A stretch of DNA of 64,000 bases, taken from assembly GCF_964019385.1 (NCBI RefSeq), contig NC_088645.1:30052088-30116087 (forward strand). Direction: 5' to 3'. Under the pieces are notes generated by a model. It searched no databases. It was not told the DNA's origin and saw only the letters and a program-made list of their open reading frames with translations. Positions 12,332 through 22,950 of this stretch are shown piece after piece (the first letter of the stretch is position 1; each line of letters opens with the position of its first letter). This DNA comes from Sycon ciliatum. Taxonomy: Eukaryota > Porifera > Calcarea > Leucosolenida > Sycettidae. Position numbers and translations under genes: made by a program.

Positions 12332-12400
12332 TACGCAATCTACTTCAGTACTGATCCGCTAAATAAAGTATAAGGGCTAGAGGCTACCCTTAAAGATATC

Positions 12401-12496
12401 TGAAAAACGGCGGAGCACCAAAATTTGCATCCGCACACAACGAGATCTCTTCACGTAGTCACCAACTCTCACCGCACCCAGCCCACGCCGCTACGG
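12401..12496. repeat. Short fragment of the gypsy LTR-derived repeat
   Basis: About 12455-12496 (TCACCGCACCCAGCC and CACGCCGCTACGG) matches the region across the deletion junction of the gypsy units at 45037 and 53616. It is cut by the following MITE. Confidence 0.6.
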
Positions 12497-12949
12497 TAGG
12501 CCCAGACAGATCCTGCCGGCAATTCTTTGGGCAAAATATTGAATAATTGAAAGAGCGGAAATTGCCGGCAAAATCGGAGCAAAATATCCAGATGTTGGGT
12601 AAAATCGATGCCTGATACTTGGATTTCCTTGTTTCTTACCCGTTCAGCAGGATATACTGCCCAGGACGAGATCATGTCACCGAAATATCACTGGGGTTCA
12701 CTGTGGCTCGACATGAATTTATAAGAACTCAGGGACACGTGCGTGGAAGCCCGTGTTGAGAAACCAACCCTGCGATTTTTATGAACCGTTATGCGGGATT
12801 GTACGGGAAGTGGATAAAATACACGTTTTTCCGGCGCAAAATGGAGCAAAATATCGAGTTGTGCCAGGCTCGGCAAAATATCGAAGATTTTGCAGCTACA
12901 TTTTGCGGCAACATATCGAGGCGAGCGGAGCAGAATCTGTCTGGGCCTA
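12497..12949. mobile_element. TIR element, TAGGCCCAGACAGAT ends
   Basis: Inverted terminal repeats TAGGCCCAGACAGAT...ATCTGTCTGGGCCTA bound a 453-bp noncoding element. The interior repeats GCAAAATAT-type motifs several times on both strands. The ends resemble the hAT-type MITE family at 19232 and 44553 (TAGGCCTTGG), but a clear 8-bp target duplication is not visible. TA duplication is the alternative. Confidence 0.65.
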
Positions 12950-13507
12950 CTAGTCCGGGATCCTGATCTCGAAATCGAAAATTTGGGTACCACTTCGTAG
13001 GGAGCACAACAACTCTTCGCCAACCCTTCAAGTACCTAACAGTGAGTATGTCTGAAGTTGTCGGACATCTCAAAGCTGTGTCATAGCCTCAGGAGAAGGG
13101 AATATATCCGACGACGAATCGACAATTTCAGGCAGGAGATATCGTAATATTTTTGGCTCACTGGGCGAAAAATCATGAATGCAACCATTGAGAGAAAAGA
13201 AAAGAGAGCGCGCGCAAAAATGTGAAACACCTCTGACTAGGAAAGGAAGAAGAAAACGACGCCACAATTCAAGAACTTTTCAAAAGGCGATGCTCGGCGT
13301 GGATTTCTTTGAAGGAATTACTTGCTTCTATGCAACGTCCTGGTTTTTCGTTCGTCGCTGTCCTTTCCGAAAGTAGTTCAGGTCATTCAGCTCCAGATAA
13401 GTCTCTGCCGTGTGCCTTCCTCTTTCCATTTCCCCTGATGGTAGAGCCATAAAACATCGCCTGATGATACTACCTGGTAGTAGTACTGGCTCTGTCCACT
13501 GATTGGA
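12950..13507. other. No recognisable gene
   Basis: Nothing beyond chance ORFs. A short imperfect palindrome TACTACCTGGTAGTAGTA is at about 13468-13485. Confidence 0.4.
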
Positions 13508-13557
13508 CCTTCCAGCTTGGAAGGTTCAAGGTTCTGGAACCTTCCAAGCTGGAAGGC
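13508..13557. repeat. Perfect 20-bp stem hairpin
   Basis: CCTTCCAGCTTGGAAGGTTC and its exact reverse complement are separated by about 9 bp. The sequence would form a strong cruciform or RNA hairpin directly upstream of the CXC gene exon. Part of it (GGAAGGCTGTTGG) recurs near 14985. Confidence 0.8.
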
Positions 13558-14372
13558 TGTTGGCTTACGCACTGGAGATGTGTTAGAGCTACATAATGTC
13601 CACACAGCACGCGCTAATTACCAGGCTACTGTGTGGCGACTGGCTGCAACCGAAGCCCGATGTGCCTACACCCATCGGCAGAGGATGGATTCAAGACAGC
13701 GACGGTAAGTTGTTCCGATAAATAATTAGCACGGGTAATGTACCCAACTTTGGATCAAGTTATGCATGAAGAAATTTACACTTGTGTAATTGTTATGGTA
13801 TGGTACGGTACGCGTCTACAAAGGCTACAGTGGAGTCTGCGGATATTGAGAAACATACTGCAAGGTTGAAAGAATTGTAATTAGCAGATAAAAGGATAAA
13901 GGATACAGTGCTGCCCTTCCCATTTAACCAGATATCTATGACTGTCTACTGCACAAATATACGCGAGGAATAAATTAACTGTCTGTGACAATGTTTGTTT
14001 CTTCCTTCAGGCAGAGTTGCTGTGAATTGGACAGAACAGCAGGCAGTGCCAAAAGAACTTCAGAGCCTCATCAGCTGCGGGTGCCGAGGAGTGTGTGACA
14101 CTCAACGCTGCTCATGCAAGAAGTCATCTCTTGCGTGCACTGACATCTGCCGCTGCGAAGCTGCATGCGCAAATCCGCTCAACAGTAGGCCAGAGCAACC
14201 ACCACAGCAAAGTACGTCCGTTGACGTATCGCAACTGGAAACTGAGTCCAATCATGCCCAGCCAAACTCAGATTGCGACGACTCATGTGTGTCCGATAGT
14301 GATGGATCAGTTGCGTGTACGAGTGATGATCTCAGCAATGATAACGTTGATAGCGACAGTGCGTCAGTTTGA
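13558..14372 (+). pseudogene. Two-exon fragment with CXC-type Cys-rich domain
   Basis: Upstream exon about 13558-13707: the frame through HTARANYQATVWR continues, after a 1-nt shift near 13632, as QPKPDVPTPIGRGWIQDSD and ends at a strong donor (GACG then GTAAGT at 13708). The acceptor is TTCCTTCAG ending at 14010. Exon 2 continues in phase as GRVAVNWTEQQAVPKELQ, then LISCGCRGVCDTQRCSCKK and CTDICRCEAACANP, ending at 14372 after a Ser/Asp-rich acidic tail. The order YQATVW, P-D-VP-P-GRGW, W, and a CxCxxxCxxxxCxCxxxxxxCxxxCxC cluster is a recurrent C-terminal module of uncharacterised, often transposon-associated proteins in invertebrates. The Cys cluster is similar in spacing to tesmin/TSO1 CXC domains and should bind zinc. 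The 5' part is missing and the frameshift suggests a relic, although the splice sites are intact. Confidence 0.6.
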
Positions 14373-14516
14373 ATTCCCTGCGCAGCTGCCATATTGTAAA
14401 GGGAGAAATTAGACATACAAGAATGAATCAAGTTAGAAAACTAACAGTGACAGCAAGGCCCTACAACTAACATACATGCCATGTGGCAATATTCCTAGAT
14501 ATTCCTAGATTTTGTA
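14373..14516. other. Downstream flank
   Basis: Short AT-rich flank between the CXC fragment and the pogo-like element. No feature beyond a doubled ATTCCTAGAT. Confidence 0.5.
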
Positions 14517-15506
14517 CAGTCGTCCCTGCCTAATCCGGCACCTTTTGCTACGGCGCTTTCTGCTGGATTAACGAGGGTGCTGGATTAAGAAATCCTGCCC
14601 TCTGACCCGGCCCTACCCAATTGCATGCATGTGTCATACGTCAAAACGCAGGGTTTTTCCGTGTCGATCCAAGTATTTGGTGCACAACTTTATATTCTCA
14701 ACTGTTCTCCAAGAATATACACAGTGATAAAGTAAAACAGAGAACATGTTCACATGTACTCTTGCACACACACGCACACACACACACAGACCTGAAAATT
14801 GGCAGGACACTACTCCTTGCTAAAATAAGAAAGTATGGTTGACTGCTTAGCAGTTGTCTCCTGGACAACATTGACCCTCTTGAGAAGGCCACGCAAGCAG
14901 TCGACATCATGCAGGTCGAACGACGGATGTCCTTCGAAGCAAACAATTGCATCAGCAAGTGCACGGGATGCTTGTGCCAGAGTTGGAAGGCTGTTGGAGT
15001 GTGCATCCAAGATGTGCTAGAGCTGTTAGCCAGTTAGTTGTAGAACGTCAGTACCGTCGGTCAGTGTCGTGCATCGTGGCTGATTGTTTAGTAACTGGTG
15101 GTGTTAGTGGACAGTATAGCGTAACTCGTAGTTCCTTGGTCTTTCTCTTTGTATAAATTGAGTTCGGGTTCGGAAAAGTCCTAACAACCAACCGAACTGA
15201 ACTCTCCCGCGCGAGGTCGAGTACAGTTGTCAACTGAATTCGATCGATAACTGAACTCTGAAGTGGCCCCGCGCGCGCGGCACTGACCAGACTGGCCTGG
15301 CAAGGAGTGCACCTGTACGGTACGCGATTTACGACTGCCGGATTATGAAATCAAACTACGTGCAGTTTTAGCGATTCGTTTCAAAAAGTCACTGCCGGAG
15401 GCGGAATTCAAGTGCCGGATTACGATGTAGGAATTGAACGAAAAAAATCGGTTTCATCAGAAAGTGCGCCGGTTGGCAAGGGTTCCGGATTAGAGAGGGA
15501 CGACTG
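14517..15506 (-). mobile_element. pogo/Tigger-like DNA transposon derivative
   Basis: Ends are CAGTCGTCCCTGCCTAATCC on the left and its near inverse (GGATTAGAGAGGGACGACTG) on the right, each next to TA (14515-14516, 15507-15508). CAGT(C/A)G...TAATCCGG ends with TA duplication are typical of pogo/Tigger elements of the Tc1/mariner superfamily. At 990 bp it is much shorter than an autonomous copy. Extra TAATCCGGCA/TGCCGGATTA motifs recur internally near both ends. Confidence 0.8.
14810..15010 (-). pseudogene. C-terminal tail of a Tigger-like transposase
   Basis: The last 66 codons include ALADAIVCFEGHPSFDLHD, CLRGLLKRVNVVQETTAKQ and a final STILSYFSKE. Tigger/pogo transposases end in the same way: a helical region followed by a QTTLxxFF-like PCNA-binding-type tail. 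The DDE catalytic core and the N-terminal HTH domains are absent, so this is the last piece of a deleted transposase, in the orientation expected inside its element. Confidence 0.6.
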
Positions 15507-16299
15507 TATATGGATAAACATTGTGTGTACTATTGTACTACAGTAGAACCTGGTGTAAGCGACCTCTCGTTTTACCGACCACCTACGACCGTTTTTCCAT
15601 GCACGGACAGTGCTACACAGACACTGTGGGCTGGATGTGCGCACGTGCACGGCATCATTGCAGCATATCATCATAATTGAGAAACAGTTAGTGTAATATA
15701 CAGTGTAGAATTGTACTACTTTTTAACTATTTTACCAGGATGTGCAAATCATTGCAGCATATTCCTTTTGTATATTGATAAACATTGTGTGTGTGTGAGA
15801 TACTATTGTATTACTTTTTTGAAATATTCTTTCGGTTCATCACTAGAATAATTGTCAGTAGATTAATTATCAGTACATGATGATCTATTTTAATACATTT
15901 TACCTGGATGTGCGCATCATTGCAACATATCATCATGTACTGATAATAATTATCTACTGACAATTATTCTAGTGATGAACTGAACGAATGAACGAATATT
16001 TCTTGAGAGAGATGCAGCGAGGACACATACTGACAAGTTATTTTGTTCTTTTCATTAGATACCAGAATCAGTGTACCAACACAGAAGTGCATTGTTATTG
16101 AACATTGAATATTGATATCAAACGAAATATATTTTTCAAGTTCGTGATTCAAGACAAAATACTGGCTCACCTTGTGCCGGGGAGTTGGTAGTATTCCATA
16201 GGATGGGGCTTCAGCAACTACAGCATTGGCTCGGGCTTCAGACTCGACACCACTAAGAAGTAATCATTCACTCGAGTCGAGACGAGTCGAGTGCTATTA
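15507..16299. repeat. Degenerate repeats and a small foldback
   Basis: At 15541 the sequence CAGTAGAACCTGGTGTAAG looks like another pogo-type terminus without a partner. Three degenerate copies of GGATGTGCxxATCATTGCAxCATAT lie at about 15631, 15738 and 15906. Arms of about 60 bp at 15823-15884 and 15930-16002 (TCACTAGAATAATTGTCAGT and inverse) form a foldback. The rest has no coding signal. Confidence 0.55.
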
Positions 16300-16690
16300 G
16301 GGAGGTTTAGTTCCCACGTAACGGAAACGCGTACGTGGGTGATCTACGTAAAGTGGATGAAGGGCACCCACGTTGCAATGTTGTGTTTAGTCACACGGAA
16401 CAAACAAAAGCATAAAGCGAAAGGCCCAAACCTGGTCAAAGACGAAGCTACCCGGGCCTAAGAAGCTCATCGAATATTTTGATTTCGTGCTTCGGAAACT
16501 TCTTCAGCTGAGCACCCTCACAGCTTGCACAATGCGCTCCATTCTGATTTTCACCCACGTTCTGGCGGAACGTGGGTGAGCCTCCATACACGGCATGTCG
16601 TGAATCAGAAAACGTCTGTACGTGGGTCACTGAGTATCATGTGGTACACCCACGTAAAGTACCCACGGATTACGTGGGACTAAACCTCCC
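16300..16690. mobile_element. GGGAGGTTTAGT MITE, copy 1
   Basis: Inverted ends GGGAGGTTTAGTTCCCACGT / ACGTGGGACTAAACCTCCC, flanked by TA (TATTA on both sides). The interior is dense in CACGT/ACGTGG motifs on both strands. Related ends occur at 30488-30906, 54372-54712 and 55204-55642. TA duplication suggests a Tc1/mariner-type nonautonomous element. Confidence 0.78.
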
Positions 16691-16692
16691 TA

Positions 16693-17005
16693 TTACGAGT
16701 GTTGACAACTTTTTGAAATAATTCAAAATACTGTACTGTACTGATGCATTTCCCTCACTGCGCGTAAAATGCTTCATGTGAGCGTGCCCAATCAATGCTC
16801 AGGTGCACGAAGATCTTGAAATCGGCGAGGAGAAATTGCCATGAAAACCCCCTCGTAGCAAGCTTATGGCACAGCTTTCAGGAGTCCGACAAGTGAATCC
16901 ATGCTACCAAACCCCTTCCCTATCTAACTGGACCATGCCCAAATCCTCCTTCCAAAGTGGCACACCAACTGCGAAAAATTGATTTCTCACAATCCGGATC
17001 CCGGA
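16693..17005. other. No recognisable gene
   Basis: Nothing identifiable between the MITE and the gypsy-derived fragment. Confidence 0.4.
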
Positions 17006-17218
17006 CTATACGCTACGGCGTGCGACCTGAGCTGGCCGCCCTGCCGTGCAGTATGGAACTGTCCTCAAGCCAGTCACGTATTTGGCAGCCCAGTGAGCTG
17101 TCTACCGGTATACCGGATCGCAGCGTTTACTTGTAGAAGCACGTAGAAGCGCCAAATGCGGCAGGGCCAGTCTCGGGCTGGTCGCGTAGGCGGCAGGCTG
17201 GCGGGCGACCGGCAAGGC
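17006..17218 (-). mobile_element. Gypsy unit fragment, part 1
   Basis: Matches the gypsy-derived unit at 53616-54317 from the deletion-junction side (GCTACGGCGTGCGACCTGAG) through the pol N-terminal leader, ending GGCAAGGCT. The unit continues at 20036, so about 2.8 kb interrupts it. Confidence 0.7.
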
Positions 17219-17222
17219 TTCA

Positions 17223-17691
17223 TTTAGAAAAGCGATCCTGTCAGCTTTTCTATTATTGTGTTCACATGGCAGAAAAACGACATCGCTATGCTACGTAAAT
17301 TTCTACGTAAGGTGCTCGGTATTTCACTTAGGCTACGTAAGATTCTACGTAAGGTGCTCGGTATTAGATCTACCAACGCGTGGTCGCCGCGTGCTGTGCA
17401 CGTGCACGGCAGACATTGTGTTGCAGTGCAGTCCGTTTTCGGATGTGCATGCGCGAGGCCCTACCTTCTTTGGAACTGTTTCTTGCATGTTTCGGATATT
17501 TCGTGTCCTGGCTTATTTCGCTTCGGCTCCGCTGAGACCTCCTTTCACGGAATATTACTCAACGACAGGTGAGTTCACCAGTTCCCTTTGATTCATTTGC
17601 TTGTTTTGACTCTTTCATTTACGAAAAGTGTGCTGATTTTAGGTGGAATACAATAAATAATGGAAGAGCTGACAGGATCTCTTTTCTAAAT
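17223..17691. mobile_element. TIR element with AGAAAAGxGATCCTGTCAGC ends
   Basis: Inverted ends TTTAGAAAAGCGATCCTGTC and GACAGGATCTCTTTTCTAAA lie about 470 bp apart. Inside, a 36-bp unit (CTACGTAAG..TTCTACGTAAGGTGCTCGGT) is tandemly repeated at about 17294-17366. Target duplication unclear. Its left end coincides with the break in the gypsy fragment. Confidence 0.55.
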
Positions 17692-17832
17692 TTAGCTTTT
17701 CTGCTGTCGAGGTCTCCTTTTACGGAATACTCAATGACAGGTGATCTCTGAGTTGTCCAGTTTCCTTCGATTCATTTGCTTATGCTCACCCTTTCATTTA
17801 CGGAAACGTGTGCTGATTTTATTCGGATTTAG
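17530..17832. repeat. Diverged direct repeat of about 120 bp
   Basis: 17530-17640 and 17700-17825 share a core with GAC/GTCTCCTTT(C/T)ACGGAATA, CTCAA(C/T)GACAGGTGA, and GATTCATTTGCTT...CTTTCATTTACG and GTGTGCTGATTTTA. The left copy lies in the TIR element and the right copy outside it. Confidence 0.6.
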
Positions 17833-19223
17833 ATCCATTCGTATCTCTTTGCCCTTTCCAACAGTGCGAAGAACGCGAATTCACCTTCTTGACGGTAAGG
17901 CTTATGTTGCTGCTGAGGCTTAATTAGATGTGTTGTCGAAATACTCATGTTCATTGTACATTGGTGCGTTACAAGTAAGGCACTGGTCATGACTGCTTCC
18001 GGCATTCCGTGCTCCGATCATAGGGTAGAATCTGAATTTTGCAGTGGCATAGAAACGTTGGCAGTTCCCAATCTGGAGGGAATGGTTCAAGGATGCATTG
18101 GCCGAGTATGCAAAATAAAATTCGCATATCAGGGAAAATCTCCATTATGGAGAGGTTCATGCATTCAGTGACTTGTTTGCTTCATACGAAACAAGCCAAT
18201 GGCTGCAGTCTCGTCTCGTGAAAATCTCGTACGATTGGATTTGTTTACTCGAGTCTGGGCTGTTTGATTTGTGAGTAGCGGCGAGATTGCACTGCCCCAA
18301 ATAAAGTTGCGTGCCGGCAGAGCAAGAATTACGATCTACAATCTGTTTGTAGTACCTGCAAGAATGGACTGTACATGTATCGTATTTTCTCTGTTGTTGT
18401 TTCAGTTGCCGTCATGTTGCTAAAGAAAGGTTCAGTGACTCATTTGTTTCATACAAGACGAGTCAATGGTTTGGTCTGGCTTAGAATCTTTCGCTGCAGA
18501 AGAAATCTATTCGTGTCTCTATTGGAGAAATAATTGTACTCACTCGTTATAAAATAGAGCTAATTAAGACAAACTCACAGAAAAAATACCATCGGTCCCT
18601 TGATGTTCGTCCTAAAGAGGTTTGACTGGATATCATTCATACTCCCCCGAAGTCGTGTAACATTTTATTATTATGGAGTGCCTTGTTTATCTCTCAGTAC
18701 CTCCAACCATTATATCCTTGCACCTTACATGTATATACTCAGGATCAGTGTAGTTGTTGGAACGAGGTGTCGGGCTCAACAATGTATTTGTATACATTTT
18801 AATACATGTATATTGTTCCTACTTTGCTGTGTTGTTTTAGACAATCGTGGACTTGTAACACTTTGAAGTCATTGAACTACTTCCAAAAGTTGTATCAACA
18901 TCAACAGGATTACGATTTCAGTTCAATATGATGCTGGATGACCTTATCACGACAACCCATGACTACAATTATAAACACAGAATCAACAAAAACATCTGCG
19001 ACACGCACCTGGTTACAATTCTCAAGTAAATGTGATTTAGGGTGTGGACATCTGAATTTTCTGAAAGACCAAGACAATTTTATGACATGAAATTCTGCAA
19101 CAGCAACATCCACAGAATGACCTGCGTATAAAAAAAGTATCACCGCCACTGCACTACCCATATGATTCCCCTGCAGAAGAACATGAATATGCGGGACTAG
19201 TGCCATTTTCTGCAAGAAAAGGC
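17833..19223. other. No recognisable gene
   Basis: AT-rich sequence. The longest frame (18910-19215, minus, 101 codons) has no family signature. No repeat borders are seen. Confidence 0.4.
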
Positions 19224-19231
19224 TTGCACAT

Positions 19232-19434
19232 TAGGCCTTGGCGGATAATGCTCGAAAAGGTGGCAGATTCTGCTCGAAAAGCAGTGAAATTGGCAGAACC
19301 ATACAAACCTTATGGCGGGCAATTCATCGAATTCTGCTCCATTTCTTTATCCACATACCAAACATGCATGAAACTTACCCGAAAAAGTACCGAATTCTGC
19401 CAATTCTTCTACAGGCATTATCCGCCAAGGCCTA
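19232..19434. mobile_element. hAT-type MITE, copy 1
   Basis: 203-bp element with inverted ends TAGGCCTTGGCGGATAATGC. Exact 8-bp target duplications TTGCACAT lie at 19224-19231 and 19435-19442. An 8-bp duplication and TAGG ends identify a hAT-superfamily nonautonomous element. A second copy is at 44553-44750. Confidence 0.9.
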
Positions 19435-19575
19435 TTGCACATCAATGCGTATAATACGGTATTGAATTTGATATGATGCACGTGTAGAGGCGCTACATGT
19501 AGGCCATCGTTTAGGGCATTCTATTGGTGACACAATTATTATATAATAATATCCTTAGCTATAAAAAACAAAAGA

Positions 19576-20038
19576 AATTATAGCAATAAAAACTGCTTTA
19601 TGGCAGTTTTCTAAAAAAAGTTATTGTGTTCTAGTCCATGGACCCCGTCTAAAAAGTAGTAAATTAACGAAATGGGATAGCCGAAAATTAAAATTTCACA
19701 CAAAACCTCACAATAATCACAACACTTGAGGATCTTAGTTAAAAAAAATACTGCTTTCAACACTTGTTTAGTCTGACCTGAGTCCATCTTGGTCTGACAC
19801 TTCAAGGGTGACTTGTAGGAGTACTGCGCCAACATGCATGAATAGGAAAGAGGACCACGAGGGGAAAAGGTCTTCTCGCTTTTCATCCTGTGTGTGATTA
19901 TTGTGAGGTTTTGTGTGAAATTTTAATTTTCGGCTATCCCATTTCGTTAATTTCTTACTTTTTAGACGGGGTCCATGGACTAGAACACAATAACTTTTTT
20001 TAGAAAACTGCCATAAAGCAGTTTTTATTGCTATAATT
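19576..20038. mobile_element. Foldback MITE with subterminal hairpins
   Basis: Arms of about 145 bp (19576-19720 and 19893-20038) are near-perfect inverse copies, beginning AATTATAGCAATAAAAACTG. Just inside each end is a small hairpin AAACTGCTTTATGGCAGTTT. The central 170 bp is unrelated. The right end joins the second part of the gypsy unit. Confidence 0.75.
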
Positions 20039-20290
20039 CGCATTTGGATCACCCAAGTGATACAGGTGCTTCGACTGCACCCCGTGGCGCATCAAGGAGG
20101 CATCTGGGGGCTGGGGCCCAGGTAGCCCGCTCGTAAGTGCACCACCGTATCAGGTATGCGCAGGTGGAGCAGCAGAGCAAGATGTGTGCCGGACACTCAC
20201 CATCATCCGGTCGACTTCATGGTTGTGCGACATTACACAGCCGGCACTCATCACTTGCTATTGCTTGTAGAAGGCTAGAATTTTTTTCTC
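20036..20290 (-). mobile_element. Gypsy unit fragment, part 2
   Basis: Resumes at ATTCGCATTTGGATCAC, within 2-3 bp of where part 1 stopped at 17218, and runs through GGTGGAGCAGCAGAGCAAG to the leader near TTGCTATTGCTTG. It then loses similarity. Confidence 0.7.
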
Positions 20291-21170
20291 TCGTTTGCTC
20301 TAAAGCTAGTTGGTTTACATGGTTTATAGTAACTTTATACCCGTACCTGAGCATGGATCCTTCCCAGCAGCAGATCGCTGGTATTCCTCGTTTGAGACCG
20401 CGGCGACGGCAGCGTCGGCCCTGACCAACAAGCCTCGGGCGATGAGCATGCCGGCCGAAAATGCAGGCATGGACACTGTCGTGCATGACCAGTTGAGTTT
20501 CTTGGAGGCGCTATGATGCCGGCCGGGGCGACGCATTTGTTGGCGCAAGGGAGACGATTAGGACAATACGGCGTGCAGAATACTTCGAGCTGGCCACAAT
20601 GCTTCCTTCATGTCCTGCCCACACGCAGCCAGCAGCCAAACGTGTTAGAATCAATCAATCTGATGGCAGTCACTGAGTGAAATAGTCATTGGCAAGAGAA
20701 AAAACTGAATCTCTAATCTACTGGGTCGAGGCCTGGCAGACTTTCAGCACCATCGCACCTTGCAACACGAGCTTACGCCCTCTGGGGCCCTGATTAGTCC
20801 GACAAGAAATTCATACTGCACGGCGACAAAAAGGCAGTTTGAGCAGTCTGGAATCCGGGACTTGCCGAAATCCAACCGTGACGGAACTAGCCCACTTCAG
20901 CCCCCGCATGGTAGCAGAACACAAGCCTTCATCTCGCTGACTACCCATATTACGGACATGGACAACTCCCCTCCGGGCTCTCTTTCACGTGGACGATTAG
21001 TCCATTTCCTCTCATCCGCTCCTTAACAAGCTGCTGGACTCGGCTTAGTCCTGAACTCATGCTATGTGGGAGCAACTAACCATGGCAGCAAACTGGCTGA
21101 ACATCTTCTCAACCAATGCGTGCCTCCTTTTTCGTGCGCTGTGTAGTCTATCTCTCTCAGCACACATGGG
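20291..21170. other. No recognisable gene
   Basis: A short frame starting ATG at 20353 reads MDPSQQQIAGIPRLRPRRRQ before a stop. It is basic and could be a relic of a gag-like start, but nothing follows to support that. Confidence 0.35.
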
Positions 21171-21178
21171 TAAGCACG

Positions 21179-21285
21179 GACACACACACACACGCACACG
21201 CACACGCATACATACATACATACATACATACATTCACACATACATACACACACACACACACATACTCTCTCTCTCTTTTTCTCTC
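21179..21285. repeat. Mixed CA / CG-CA / CATA microsatellite
   Basis: Runs of CACA, CACG and CATA followed by CTCTCT. Confidence 0.9.
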
Positions 21286-21861
21286 TTTATCCTCCTCTTC
21301 TACATCCCTAACCCTGCTTCGCCTCTATTTGCTGTCACTCCCCTCCCCTTCCTACTCTCGTACTAGGCGGCATTACACCAAGTCTCAGCATGTGGGGTCT
21401 ACTTTGCTGTGTTGGGGCTTTGTTTGGACATGGCGAGCTGTTATCATATTTCCTTGCGGCTGTTGTCGCTGTTGCCATTGTTGTTTAGATACCACGGCGA
21501 GCCGGCAGTAAGTGCCGGTTTTCGCGGGCTGGCGACCTTGTCTTACTTTCAGTAATTAACACTTTACCCGAGGTGCGACGGATTAATCCGTCACGACCGC
21601 GCAGGGCAGATTGCAGAAACACTTATGTGCGTTACACACACACACACACTCACACATTATGCGCACCCGGCGGGCAGGGCGAGTGGCCCATGCTGCTTAT
21701 TCAGTTGTACTAGCGGAGGCAGGGGCAATTCCCCTTCGTAATCGCCCGTGCGGCGGAATACCCGGCGTCCTGATACGGCGGTTGTGCGAGCAAATGCAGC
21801 GGTGGTTCCCTTTTGAGCTCTGTTTGCGGCAGAGGCAGGGGCAGCGCCCCTAGCCCATGCG

Positions 21862-22022
21862 GCGGTTGACCCGGCAGCCCGACATGGCAGTTGACCCGGC
21901 GACCCGATATGGCAACTGACCCGGCGGTCTGATATGGCGGCTGACCCAGCGGTCTGATATGGCGGCGGCGGCTAACCCAGCGGTTTGATATGACGGGTGA
22001 CCCAGCGGTCTGATATGGCGGC
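21862..22022. repeat. Tandem repeat, about 25-bp unit (GACCCGGCGGTCTGATATGG)
   Basis: Six to seven imperfect units with core CCCGGC/AGCGGTCTGATATGGCGG. It lies immediately before the 53-bp minisatellite. Confidence 0.8.
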
Positions 22023-22262
22023 TATGCGAGCAAATTCAGGGGCGGCGCCCCTTTGCACGTGTTGTGCGCGGCGGCATTGGTCAAGGCAGGGGCAGCGCGC
22101 CTCGCCTGGGTGGCGTTATGCCCGGCGCTGCGGCTATGTTTGCAAAACACAGGGCCGCTCCCCTTTGAGCTTTGTATGTTCACAGCTATGTTTGCAAAAT
22201 TCAGGGGCAGCTCCTCTTGGGGCCTGGTACAGCTATGTTTGCAAAAAGCAGGGGCAACTCCC
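22023..22262. repeat. 53-bp minisatellite, left part
   Basis: About four degenerate units with core GCTATGTTTGCAAAA and CAGGGGCAGCTCCCC. The array resumes at 23745 after the Penelope insertion. Confidence 0.8.
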
Positions 22263-22329
22263 CATATTATTATTATTATTATTATTATTACTTTTCCCGT
22301 TTGTCTCTTTCCCTCAAACCAATTAATAT

Positions 22330-22950
22330 TATTATTATTATTTTAATATGGCAATAAGTAGGACGAGCTGAAGCGACATGTGGACTACTTTATTAACAAT
22401 GTAAGCGATGGAGACGATGCAAGAAACAACCTAAAGGGTAAGGAAAAATACATGTAAGAAGAAAAAGGGCAATGGAAAAAAAAAAAAGATGATTCGAACA
22501 AGTTTTCGTACAACACTCTTCAGGAATCACCGTTGTACTAAAGAACAAAATGAGAACAAAGGAAATAATATAGCAATCAAGGTAGGGTGACACGATACAA
22601 TGACAGCACTAGAATATCGAGGTGCGATTTCTCACAAAAGTGTGCAGAAAACAAGGGTATACAAGTAAGAACTAAGCGTGACAAGTGTGTATCAGCAACA
22701 AAAAACAAAAAAGTGAGAACGAATGATAATAATAACAATAATAAACAAGAAGGTGACAAAACACATTTAGGCACAAGTGGCAACAACGTTGCCACACTAC
22801 ACAACAGAACATTATTTGAACAATTTTAAGGTAATAACACTATCTTTCTGGACACACAAATTCGGCTTATGAATGCGCTGACAAACAGCTTCCAAAACTT
22901 GTAACTGCAAAAGATAACCATGACGAGCACGGCACAAAACAGAAAAACAG
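22330..22950 (-). mobile_element. Penelope-like 3' end, copy C
   Basis: 3' UTR and the last codons of the Penelope-like element on the minus strand, 5'-truncated at about 22950. It is nearly identical to 3280-3890. It forms an inverted repeat with copy D, with only a short central segment between them. Confidence 0.75.

Larger units (their letters stand above)
8577..12400 (-). mobile_element. Nearly full-length LINE (ORF1 + ORF2)
   Basis: About 3.8-kb minus-strand non-LTR retrotransposon with ORF1 (12331-11461) and ORF2 (11424-8627). The 3' end has a small stem-loop (GGCAACATTGCC), then GGGAAATCC, an A-rich stretch and TAA repeats, similar to the 3' ends of the LINEs at 33780-38034 and 45526-48383. 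The 5' border is approximate. A few frameshifts make it inactive, but both ORFs are easy to read. Confidence 0.8.

Noticed and set aside
12753..13073. Overlapping ORFs on both strands
   Set aside because: Shadow frames across the inverted repeats of a MITE.
15541..15575. Second pogo-type element starting CAGTAGAACC
   Set aside because: A matching inverted end with TA could not be found downstream, so it is kept only as a possible remnant.
18910..19215. 101-codon minus-strand ORF
   Set aside because: No domain, no splice context, composition of noncoding AT-rich DNA.
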